This document shows, one piece after another, positions 36,871 to 44,312 of a DNA stretch of 64,000 nt; positions within the stretch are counted from its first letter, which is position 1, and every line of letters starts with the position of its first letter. Origin of the DNA: Microcella sp. (GTDB lineage: Bacteria > Actinomycetota > Actinomycetes > Actinomycetales > Microbacteriaceae); assembly GCF_019739195.1 (NCBI RefSeq), contig NZ_JAHHDS010000003.1, positions 992,001 to 1,056,000 on the forward strand, in the 5' to 3' direction. The position numbers and the translations under genes are program-made. The notes beneath the pieces are model-generated. The model saw nothing but the letters and a program-made list of their open reading frames with translations. It did no database searches and had not been told where the DNA came from.

Positions 36871-37620
36871 ATGCCGATCTCCACTGAGGAACTGTTCATG
36901 GATCTCGACCGGTCCGGTCCGATCCCGCTGTACTACCAAATCGCGCGCCGCATGCAGTCGGCGATCGAGAGCGGCGAGCTTCCGCCCGGGTCGAGGATCG
37001 AAAACGAAGTCAAACTGGCCGAAAACTTGTCGATCTCGCGCCCCACAATTCGCCGTGCCATTCAGGAGCTCGTCGACCAAGGACTTCTCGTCCGGCGGCG
37101 CGGAGTCGGAACACAAGTTGTACGCGGGCGACTCACCCGAAGCGTGGAGCTCACGAGCCTGTATGACGACCTCAGCCTTTCTCACCGGTCGCCGACCACG
37201 AAGGTTCTGCTGCACGAAGCGACAGTGCCTCCGGCCGAGGTTCTCGAGTCGCTCACTCTCCCTGCCGACACAGAGGTTCTGCACATTAAGCGATTGCGCT
37301 ACACCGACGGAATCCCGTTCGCCCTCCTCGAGAACTTCCTGCCGCCGGTCTTCCTCGACCTCACGGCAGAACAGTTCGAGAAGCACGGCCTGTATCAACT
37401 CATGCGATCTCGAGGAACCACGATGCGGGTCGCACGGCAGACCATCGGAGCTCGCGCAGCCACGAAAGAAGAAGCCGATCTGTTCGCCCAGAAGAACGGG
37501 TCGCCCGTGCTGGTGATGTCTCGTACCCTCTACGACCAGTCGGGTCACGCCGTGGAGTACGGCGAGCACTCGTACCGCCCCGATCTCTATTCGTTCGAGG
37601 TCACTCTCGTCGAGAAGTAG
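36871..37620 (+). CDS. GntR-family regulator, HutC/UTRA type
   Basis: 249 residues from the ATG at 36871 (GGGAGAG upstream). N-terminal winged helix: IPLYYQIARRMQSAIESGEL, SRIENEVKLAENLSISRPTI and ELVDQGLLVRRRGVGTQVV. C-terminal UTRA ligand domain: AEVLESLTLPADTEVLHIKR, FALLENFLPPVF and VEYGEHSYRPDLYSFEVTL. Such proteins bind sugar acids or phosphosugars and release DNA. It is the only regulator inside the sugar region, so it is the best candidate for its control. Convergent with the aldolase gene. Confidence 0.92.
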   Translation: MPISTEELFMDLDRSGPIPLYYQIARRMQSAIESGELPPGSRIENEVKLAENLSISRPTIRRAIQELVDQGLLVRRRGVGTQVVRGRLTRSVELTSLYDDLSLSHRSPTTKVLLHEATVPPAEVLESLTLPADTEVLHIKRLRYTDGIPFALLENFLPPVFLDLTAEQFEKHGLYQLMRSRGTTMRVARQTIGARAATKEEADLFAQKNGSPVLVMSRTLYDQSGHAVEYGEHSYRPDLYSFEVTLVEK

Positions 37621-37646
37621 GCGGGCCAGCATCGACTTCATCCCCG

Positions 37647-38531
37647 TCAGCGCGCACCGTGGACAAGTCGGGCCGCCCGCTCGACAGCGCCAACGACATC
37701 ACCGTCTTCTGGGTACAGCAGGGTTCGCCCCACGACGAGACCGTGCACACCGGGAAGCGACAATGATTGCTCCCACGACTCATAGATCTCATGGGGGGCC
37801 AAGGCGGGGTCTCCGCCCAGTAGCAGTGTCGGAAGCGTCGTCGCTTTCATGACCCGCTCCATGTCAGGCACCACGGGGAGCTTGAGCCAGGTGTAGGCAG
37901 AGCTTGCACCGAGGGCGGAAGCGATGGCAACCGACTTGATGACGGCGTCAGTGCTCAAATCATTCTTGATCGAACCATCAATCCATTCACTCATGAACGG
38001 TTCGATCATGATCGGGAGCCTGGCCTCGACAGCGCGTGCCACGATCTCAGCGGCAGCATCGAGCGTGTGCACAGAACCTGCATCATCGAGGTTGATCCGG
38101 ACAAGAAGCTTGGCGAAGTCGAGCCGAAGATCACGAATTGTGTCGATGTTGTAGGCAGTGAACCGATCATCCATCTCAAACACAGCTGACTTGAGACCGC
38201 CGCGGTTCGTCGAACCCACAACGATCTTGTTTTCCAGCACACCCATCAGAGCAAGGTCCTCGACGAGGTCGGCAGTGCCGAGAAAGCCATCGACTCGGGG
38301 ATTCTGGAGAGCCTCAGCAAGTCGACCGAGCAAGTTGTACCTATCGGCCATCGCCATTTCGTCTTCGCGAACCCCCAGAGACCCCCGCGCAGGATGATCA
38401 GCGGCGAGGATGAACAGTCGGTTGTCGCCGACAAGGAGAGGGCGTCGAGTTCTCTCGAGCAAGGCGCGGCGGATGGCATCCGGATCAAAGGCTCTCGCGT
38501 GGCGAACCGCTTCGAATACATCGTTCGTCAT
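37647..38531 (-). CDS. Cgl0159-type (beta/alpha)8 aldolase-like protein
   Basis: 294 residues. FILAADHPARGSLGVREDEM, LVEDLALMGVLENKIVVGST and AYTWLKLPVVPDMERVM with GLVVGRTLLYPEDGDVVGAV are features of the DhnA/LacD-like class I aldolases named after Cgl0159, which in corynebacteria lies in an inositol cluster next to iolC. A Lys for Schiff-base formation is available (WLKLP). It overlaps the IolC-type kinase by 4 bases and so most likely cleaves that kinase's product. Last gene of the transporter operon. Confidence 0.8.
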   Translation of the reverse strand: MTNDVFEAVRHARAFDPDAIRRALLERTRRPLLVGDNRLFILAADHPARGSLGVREDEMAMADRYNLLGRLAEALQNPRVDGFLGTADLVEDLALMGVLENKIVVGSTNRGGLKSAVFEMDDRFTAYNIDTIRDLRLDFAKLLVRINLDDAGSVHTLDAAAEIVARAVEARLPIMIEPFMSEWIDGSIKNDLSTDAVIKSVAIASALGASSAYTWLKLPVVPDMERVMKATTLPTLLLGGDPALAPHEIYESWEQSLSLPGVHGLVVGRTLLYPEDGDVVGAVERAARLVHGAR

Positions 38532-39487
38532 CGCGTGCTGCCCGTCTCGATTAGCTCATCGACCTCTGCCGACGTCGGCATGGCCGTGGAACACTCCCTG
38601 CGGCCCGCGACTATCGCACCAGCCGCGTTGGCGAATCGCACCGTTCGCTCAAGGGACCACTCACTGAGCAATCCGTGGCAGAGTGCTCCCCCAAAGCCAT
38701 CACCTGCGCCTAGCCCATTGACAACACGGACCTTGTACGGCGCGACCTCAACACTTTCTGTTGCAGTCTTCGCGAGCACCCCCCTCGGGCCCAGCTTGAC
38801 GATCGCGAGGCTGACGCCGTGGGCGAGAAGAGCATCCGCAGCGCGATGCGGGTCAGTTTCTCCGACGGCGATCTCGCACTCCTCACGATTTCCCACGGCC
38901 ACAGTCACGTGCTCGAGCGCGGACGCCACCTGTGCGTGAGCCTCGGCCGGCTCTGCCCAGAACATCGCGCGATAGTCGAGATCGAGCACGGTATGCGCAA
39001 CGCGACCGCGGGCCTCCCACGCTGCGAAGTGCGCCGCACGGCTCGGCTCACGGCTGAGACCCGTCACGGTGGTCCAGAAGATCGTGCTCGATCGGATTGC
39101 ATCCAGGTCGAGCGAGTCTGCGCGAATCATGAGATCGGGGGCAGTCGGTTCGCGGTAGAAGTAGATCGGAAAGTGATCGGGTGGGAAGATCTCGCAGAAC
39201 GTGACGGGGGTATGGAGGTTCGGCACGACGTTGACGAACCGGTTGTCTACTCCGAGTCGGTCGATCTCCTTCACCACGAATCGACCAAAAGGATCCTCTC
39301 CGACGCCTGTGATCACCGCGCTTGCGCGGCCGTGGCGGGCGGCAGCGACCGCGACGTTGGTGGCACTCCCGCCAAGGTGCTTTCCGAAGGTTTCGACATC
39401 CTCCAGCCCCACGTTGTCTTGCAGCGGGTAGAGGTCGACACCGACTCGACCAATCGTCAGTACGTCATAGTGCGGTGCGCGTTTCAC
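38528..39487 (-). CDS. iolC: PfkB kinase of the IolC type
   Basis: 319 residues. PfkB pattern: LTIGRVGVDLYPLQDNVGLE, LGGSATNVAVAAARHG and the anion hole with catalytic Asp GLGAGDGFGGAL. The segment FPIYFYREPTAPDLMIR is a hallmark of 5-dehydro-2-deoxygluconokinase. In the inositol pathway it phosphorylates 2-deoxy-5-keto-gluconate. None of the other iol enzymes (IolB, IolD, IolE, IolG proven) is certain here, and ManD makes 2-keto-3-deoxygluconate, so a KDG-kinase role is a real alternative. Overlaps both neighbours by 4 bases. Confidence 0.8.
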   Translation of the reverse strand: MKRAPHYDVLTIGRVGVDLYPLQDNVGLEDVETFGKHLGGSATNVAVAAARHGRASAVITGVGEDPFGRFVVKEIDRLGVDNRFVNVVPNLHTPVTFCEIFPPDHFPIYFYREPTAPDLMIRADSLDLDAIRSSTIFWTTVTGLSREPSRAAHFAAWEARGRVAHTVLDLDYRAMFWAEPAEAHAQVASALEHVTVAVGNREECEIAVGETDPHRAADALLAHGVSLAIVKLGPRGVLAKTATESVEVAPYKVRVVNGLGAGDGFGGALCHGLLSEWSLERTVRFANAAGAIVAGRRECSTAMPTSAEVDELIETGSTR

Positions 39488-40308
39488 CCCTTCACCGCCC
39501 CGCTGGTAGTACCTTCGGCAATGTACTTCTGCACGAAGAAACCGATGATGATCATCGGAACCATGGTGACGGTGGCTGCCGCGCTACTGAGACCCCAGTC
39601 GACCGAGATTGCGCCGACGAAGCTGGCAATGCCGACCGGCAGCGTGTATGTCTCAAGAGTGGTGAGTTGCAGTGAGAACAACAGCTCGTTCCACGAGTAC
39701 TGCATGCTCAAGATGAACACCGCCGCGATGCCGGGCAGCACTACCGGAAGGAACACCCGCCAGAAAGCCTGCATTCTTGTGCAGCCGTCGATGAGAGCTG
39801 CCTGCTCAAGCTCTCGCGGCACGTCTCGGAAGAATCCCATAAGCAGCCACACGGCGAAGGGAAGGTTGAGCGCGACGTGCGCGAACACGGGCCCGATGAG
39901 CGAGCCTCGAAGGCCGATCGCGTTGATGATCACGAAGATCGGCAACAGCATCGAGATCACGGGCACGAGCTTTCCGAGAAGGAACCCGTTCGCGATCGTG
40001 TTGGCATATCGCAGCTGAAAGCTTGTCAGCGCATAGGACGCAAAGGTCGCGAGTCCGATCACTATCACGGTGGAAGCGAGGGCCACAATCGTGCTGTTCG
40101 CAAAGTACAGTCCGAAGTCGCTCTTGGTGAAGGCGTTGGCGTAGTTGTCGAGAGTCGGCGTGAAGAAGATCTTGGGAGTATCCGTGAAGATGTCTTTCGC
40201 CGATTTGAACGAGTTGACGATGATGAGCAGGATCGGGACGACGGTCCAGAGCAAGAAGGCGATGAGAATCGCCCAGGTGCCCAACAGCTTGAGTCGACGC
40301 TTCGCCAT
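39484..40308 (-). CDS. Sugar ABC importer permease, MalG type
   Basis: 274 residues with six membrane segments. The permease-ATPase contact loop (EAA motif) is EQAALIDGCTRMQAFWRVFLP. IFVIINAIGLRGSLIGPVFAHV is typical of the MalG/CUT1 family. Works with the permease just upstream (2 bases between) and the binding protein. The operon has no ATPase gene. Overlaps iolC by 4 bases. Confidence 0.92.
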   Translation of the reverse strand: MAKRRLKLLGTWAILIAFLLWTVVPILLIIVNSFKSAKDIFTDTPKIFFTPTLDNYANAFTKSDFGLYFANSTIVALASTVIVIGLATFASYALTSFQLRYANTIANGFLLGKLVPVISMLLPIFVIINAIGLRGSLIGPVFAHVALNLPFAVWLLMGFFRDVPRELEQAALIDGCTRMQAFWRVFLPVVLPGIAAVFILSMQYSWNELLFSLQLTTLETYTLPVGIASFVGAISVDWGLSSAAATVTMVPMIIIGFFVQKYIAEGTTSGAVKG

Positions 40309-40310
40309 GG

Positions 40311-41240
40311 TCAGTCGTCCTTTCCGCGCGCCGAGTTCCGCATCAAGGGACCAAAGAGAATGACGAGTCCCAGAAGCGTGATGACGGCGACCGCCATGGC
40401 GAATCCCATCTCGTTGTTCTCGTAGGCCTGCTTGTAGGCGTAGATGCTCAACGACGTTGTCGAATTGGCCGGCCCACCGCCCGTCAGCCCATAGATGAGG
40501 TCGAACACCCTGAACGCGTCAGTGCCACGGATCAGGATCAGCACAACAAGGGTCTTGGCGAGCAGCGGGAGAGTCACGCTGAAGAGAGTGCGGATAGCGC
40601 CGGCGCCGTCAATACGAGCCGCCTCGTAGAGTTCTTCCGGAATCATCGTGAGACCCGCAGAAGACACCAGGATGATGAAGGGCACGGCGTGCCACACATC
40701 AGTGAGAACGATGCTGAACAGCGCGGTCGTGGAGTCGGTCAGTCCACCGAAGTCCTGCAAGCCGACGAGGCCCAAGAGGTAGTAGATCAGACCGTATGTC
40801 GGGTCATACATGTACCGCCAAATGAGACTCACGATGATCGGCGAGATCAGCAGCGGCATGGCGAAGAGGGCGCGAAGCAGGTTTCCGGTTCGCGGAGTCA
40901 GGCTCTTGAGAAGCACCGAAATGCCCACCCCCATGCCCATGCACAGTGAGAGCGACAGCACTGTGAAGATCACAGTGTTGACCAGCGACCTCAAGGCGAC
41001 CGGGTCTGAGAAGAACATGACGTAGTTGTCGAGGAAGACAAAGGCTGCCTTGTCTTCTTGACCCAGGCTGTAGTCGAAGGTGCTCGCGATAAGTGCGAAC
41101 CCGAGGGGCACGATCATCACGATGCAGATCGTCAGTGCGGCGGGCAGGATCAGGAACACTGCCAGACGAAGGTCTCTGCGAGCGTAGGCGCTTTTCGGTC
41201 GCCGAGGATGAGGCTGCGCCTCTGGGGAGGAGTGAGACAT
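40311..41240 (-). CDS. Sugar ABC importer permease, MalF type
   Basis: 309 residues, six membrane segments, first one AVFLILPAALTICIVMIVPL. EAA-type loop in EELYEAARIDGAGAIRTLFSVTLP, and GLIYYLLGLVGLQDFGG between segments. CUT1 family (oligosaccharides, glycosides). Follows the binding-protein gene after 84 bases that contain a strong hairpin, a common way to make more binding protein than permease. Confidence 0.92.
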   Translation of the reverse strand: MSHSSPEAQPHPRRPKSAYARRDLRLAVFLILPAALTICIVMIVPLGFALIASTFDYSLGQEDKAAFVFLDNYVMFFSDPVALRSLVNTVIFTVLSLSLCMGMGVGISVLLKSLTPRTGNLLRALFAMPLLISPIIVSLIWRYMYDPTYGLIYYLLGLVGLQDFGGLTDSTTALFSIVLTDVWHAVPFIILVSSAGLTMIPEELYEAARIDGAGAIRTLFSVTLPLLAKTLVVLILIRGTDAFRVFDLIYGLTGGGPANSTTSLSIYAYKQAYENNEMGFAMAVAVITLLGLVILFGPLMRNSARGKDD

Positions 41241-41278
41241 GAGGAGGGCTTTCCTTGTCAGAAGCGGAACGACGGCCG

Positions 41279-41311
41279 GATGTGGGCGGGGCGTGCGGCC
41301 CCGCCCACATC
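41279..41311 (-). other. 14-bp hairpin between binding protein and permease genes
   Basis: GATGTGGGCGGGGC and GCCCCGCCCACATC pair perfectly over 14 bp around a 5-base loop. No T-run follows on the minus strand. Lying 13 bases after the binding-protein stop, it probably protects the upstream mRNA from 3' decay and lowers read-through, giving excess binding protein. Confidence 0.75.
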
Positions 41312-41324
41312 GTTCATGATCCGG

Positions 41325-42608
41325 CTATTCGAACTGCGAAGCCAGGGTGTCCTGCACGCCCTGGAGAACCGCACCCGGATCGTCGCCGTTGGTCACGACT
41401 CCCGACAGTGCGACGCTTAGCGCGTCGATGAGCGCCGGCGCATTGGGCTGAAGCGGCACAGTGACACCCTTCGCGAGCGCTTCCTGCACCGTGGGCAGCC
41501 ACGGAGCATTGGCGGTCAGATCCGCGTCGGTGTACAGCGACTCGCGGAAGCTGATGAACGAGGGGTCAATCGTGCCCATCTCTTTCAGCGCAACCTGGCT
41601 GGTCAACCATGCGCCGAGCTTGAACGCTTCCTCCGGATTCTCGGAGTCGGCAGGAACTGCCCACCCCCAGGCCTGGAGCAAACCAGCGGGCTCTTCTGCA
41701 AACGGAATCGGGGCATAGCCGAGCTGGCCCGCCACGTTCGACTCAGCCGGGTCTTCGAGCGCCGTGAAGAGGCCCGATGTCGTAATGCCGATCGGGGCTT
41801 GACCGAACTGGATGGCTTTGGTGGTCTCATCCCAGTGCCAGCCATTGCTACCGGCCAGCCCGTAGAGGCTGAGCTCTTCGATGAATGCCACCGTCTCGAC
41901 GACCTTGGGGTTGGTCAAGTCGAGTGCGCCGTTGCTGTCGAAGAAGTCGGCGTCGTTGCCGGCAAGCAGCACCGCCATGATGTTGACGATCGCCGAACCT
42001 TGGCGGAATGGGAGGGCGATTCCCGTGCCTTCTTCCTTGAAGTGCTTCGCTACCTCGAGAATCTCATCCCAGGTCGCTGGGGCATCAAAGCCAGCAGCCT
42101 CAAGGGCGACCTCGTCGAAGACCACGAGGGGGGTCTGAACGAAGTAGGGCAACGCGAAGAGGGAGCCATCGCGCGAGTAGACGTCGAGACCACCCTGGTT
42201 GAAGTCACCGTAGTTCCAGTCCGCACCAGTCAAATCCTCATCGGCCACGAAGCCTGTGAGATCGGTCAGGAACCCTGCCTCGGTGTACTCGCCAACCCAT
42301 GCCTCCGGCACGTAGATGAGGTCGTACTCGCCCGTCGCGGTCGACATGTTGAGGGTTTGCTTCTGCTTGAGCTGCCCGAAGTCGATAGCGTCGAAACGAA
42401 TTGTGACACCCGTTTCTTCACTGTACTGATCGAGCAGTTGCTGCTGCGCGTCGGCCTGGGGGCCAGCCCAACGAGATACCGTCAGCGTGACGTCGCTCTG
42501 GGGGGCCTCTTCCGGGGTCTCGCTGGGAGTGCTGCTGCAGGCCGACAACACCGTCAGCGCCATGAGCGCTGCGAGTCCGACGGCGACCTTGCCTCGTGAT
42601 CTACGCAT
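41325..42608 (-). CDS. Sugar ABC importer solute-binding lipoprotein
   Basis: 427 residues. Lipoprotein signal with lipobox LSAC (Cys24). Extracellular binding-protein type 1 fold: VTLTVSRWAGPQADAQQQLLDQY, VTIRFDAIDFGQLKQKQTL, AVLLAGNDADFF and GLLQAWGWAVPADSENPEEAFKLG. Binds the imported carbohydrate outside the membrane. First gene of the five-gene operon; its promoter region carries a clear -35/-10 with an operator-like motif in the spacer. The ligand is unknown; neighbours suggest a glucuronide or another glycoside. Confidence 0.92.
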   Translation of the reverse strand: MRRSRGKVAVGLAALMALTVLSACSSTPSETPEEAPQSDVTLTVSRWAGPQADAQQQLLDQYSEETGVTIRFDAIDFGQLKQKQTLNMSTATGEYDLIYVPEAWVGEYTEAGFLTDLTGFVADEDLTGADWNYGDFNQGGLDVYSRDGSLFALPYFVQTPLVVFDEVALEAAGFDAPATWDEILEVAKHFKEEGTGIALPFRQGSAIVNIMAVLLAGNDADFFDSNGALDLTNPKVVETVAFIEELSLYGLAGSNGWHWDETTKAIQFGQAPIGITTSGLFTALEDPAESNVAGQLGYAPIPFAEEPAGLLQAWGWAVPADSENPEEAFKLGAWLTSQVALKEMGTIDPSFISFRESLYTDADLTANAPWLPTVQEALAKGVTVPLQPNAPALIDALSVALSGVVTNGDDPGAVLQGVQDTLASQFE

Positions 42609-42667
42609 TGCGGTTCTTCCTTCGTGTGGTGGGGGGAGATCTGCACGACCGGTGCCGTGTACGCCTC

Positions 42668-42696
42668 ATTCAAATGTAAGAACAAAGTAATGTCAA
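42668..42696 (-). promoter_or_regulatory. Promoter of the transporter operon with operator-like motif
   Basis: On the minus strand TTGACA (42696-42691), a 17-base spacer and TTGAAT (42673-42668). The spacer contains ATGT-AAGA-ACAA (42674-42685, plus strand), a 7-of-8 match to ATGT-N4-ACAT at 28966 and 33968. A repressor bound there would cover the promoter. Confidence 0.6.
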
Positions 42697-42875
42697 GCCA
42701 AAGTTACGCTAGGTAAGGCCTCGTACATTTCTCCACCGGCAATCACCCGCCCCAACGAGACGAAACCTCGCTCTTCCCCTGCGAGCCCGCAGAGAGCATG
42801 CTGTGACGAGAAAGTTCGGAAGCGTGTCAACCTTCCACGCCTCCCGCACGTCGTAGTGGTGATGGGAGGGTGACC

Positions 42876-43373
42876 GTGACGCAGACGATCGCAGTCGACA
42901 TGGAGAGTTTCGTCGCGACCGAGTACCCGCAGGTCGTCGCCGCAGTCGGGCTCATCACCGGCAACCGCCAAGACGCGCCCGACGCGGTGCAAGACGCGAT
43001 CGTCGGCTACCTCGCCAAGCCTCCGAACCGCGAGATCCAGAACCTCGCCGCCTGGATCACCGTCGTCGCCAGCAACCGCCTGCGCGATGCCTACCGCTCG
43101 CGCGACGCCGAGCAACGAGCGCTCGCCAAAGTCGGCCTCGTCGACGAAGCAGGCGACGACGCACTGAGCAGCTTTGACATCGACGTCAAGCGCGCGCTCA
43201 CCGCGCTGCCCCCGAAGCAGCGTGAAGCAGCCGTGCTGCACTACTTGCTCGACCACTCGGTCAACACGATCGCCGAAGCCCTCGGCGTCAGTAGCGGCAC
43301 TGTCGAGACCCAGCTCTTCCGCGCTCGACAAACGCTCGCGATGAAGCTCAGAAAGGAGGACCACCGTGGCTGA
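42876..43373 (+). CDS. ECF-type RNA polymerase sigma factor
   Basis: 165 residues; GTG at 42876 preferred (GGAGG 6 bases upstream) over GTG at 42870. Region 2: VQDAIVGYLAKPPNREIQ and NLAAWITVVASNRLRDAYRS. Region 4 HTH: LPPKQREAAVLHYLLDHSVN and TIAEALGVSSGTVETQLFRAR. No region 1 or 3, as expected for ECF factors. Directs transcription, probably of its own operon. The next gene, overlapping by 8 bases, encodes a membrane anti-sigma-like protein. Confidence 0.92.
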   Translation: MTQTIAVDMESFVATEYPQVVAAVGLITGNRQDAPDAVQDAIVGYLAKPPNREIQNLAAWITVVASNRLRDAYRSRDAEQRALAKVGLVDEAGDDALSSFDIDVKRALTALPPKQREAAVLHYLLDHSVNTIAEALGVSSGTVETQLFRARQTLAMKLRKEDHRG

Positions 43374-44310
43374 CACCAACGACACCGACCTCAGCAACAT
43401 CGACGGGATGCTGCGCGACTCGTTCGCCCGCATCTCAGAGCCCGGCGCCTCCGACGGCGTGGCCGACGCGATCCGCTCGCGGGTCGCTGCCGGCGACACC
43501 GGCACGGCGGTCGCGACCGCCACCGCACCGGGTTGGAGCGCGGGCCCCGGATTGCTCGGCACTCTCGGCATTCTCGGCGCATCCGCTCTGGTCGTCGGCG
43601 CCGGCATCGGCGGCAGCGCGGCGCTCTTCGCGCCCGGCGACACCTCGGCGAGCGCCGCCATCACGCTCGACTCCGGCACGGTCTCGGCCGGCTACTGCCC
43701 CGGCGCGGCCGGAGCCGCAGAGTTCCTCGCCGGCGAGCACGTGCTCATCATCGCCCGCAGCGACGACTCGAGTCACGTCGCCGTGCGCAGCTCGGCCGAC
43801 TGGGCCACCACTGTCTGGCTGCCGACTGCGGTCGTCGTCGTCGAACCCGACCAGGCCGACCTCGCCTCGCTGCCCGTCGCAGGGTGCGCGCAAGCAACCG
43901 GCGAAGCCGTGGTGCCCGAGCCGACCGAAGCCCCAGCACCGACAATCGAACCCGGCCCCGCCCCTCAACCCGGGCCCCCCGCGCCGCCACCGCCGCCCAG
44001 CGACACGACTGCGCCATCGATTCTGCAATCGTGGGTCTCTGACAACGACCTGTACCAAGACGAGACCGCGACCTTCACGATCCTCGCCTCAGACAATGTC
44101 GCCGTGACGAGCGTCAGCGCTAGCTGGTCAGGAGCCCGCTCGGGCAGCGCCACCCTCACCAAGGTCGGCAACGAGTGGCGGCTGGTCTATGCCCGTCCCA
44201 TTCCGCTCGCCCCCAACGGCACGGTGACCTTCACCTTCAGAGCGAAAGACGCCGCCGGCAACCAGAGCGCACCCGCTGTCATCGCCATCACCTTGAACAG
44301 CCTGGACTGA
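43366..44310 (+). CDS. Membrane anti-sigma-like protein with Ig-like domain
   Basis: 314 residues from the GTG at 43366. Short cytoplasmic part (about 1-60: DLSNIDGMLRDSFARISEPG) fit to hold a sigma factor, a membrane helix (about 61-88), an extracellular domain (about 95-180), a Pro-rich spacer (PAPQPGPPAPPPPPS) and a C-terminal Ig/Big-like domain (TAPSILQSWVSDNDLYQDET to the end). No zinc motif HxxxCxxC is seen. Overlap with the sigma gene suggests it is the cognate anti-sigma; the external Ig domain may sense or contact the next gene's product. Confidence 0.78.
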   Translation: MADTNDTDLSNIDGMLRDSFARISEPGASDGVADAIRSRVAAGDTGTAVATATAPGWSAGPGLLGTLGILGASALVVGAGIGGSAALFAPGDTSASAAITLDSGTVSAGYCPGAAGAAEFLAGEHVLIIARSDDSSHVAVRSSADWATTVWLPTAVVVVEPDQADLASLPVAGCAQATGEAVVPEPTEAPAPTIEPGPAPQPGPPAPPPPPSDTTAPSILQSWVSDNDLYQDETATFTILASDNVAVTSVSASWSGARSGSATLTKVGNEWRLVYARPIPLAPNGTVTFTFRAKDAAGNQSAPAVIAITLNSLD

Positions 44311-44312
44311 CC

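Noticed and set aside
37647-39487. Complete myo-inositol catabolic pathway
   Set aside because: Only an IolC-type kinase and its aldolase are clear; IolB, IolD and IolA are absent, and the Gfo/Idh and barrel proteins cannot be assigned to inositol from sequence.
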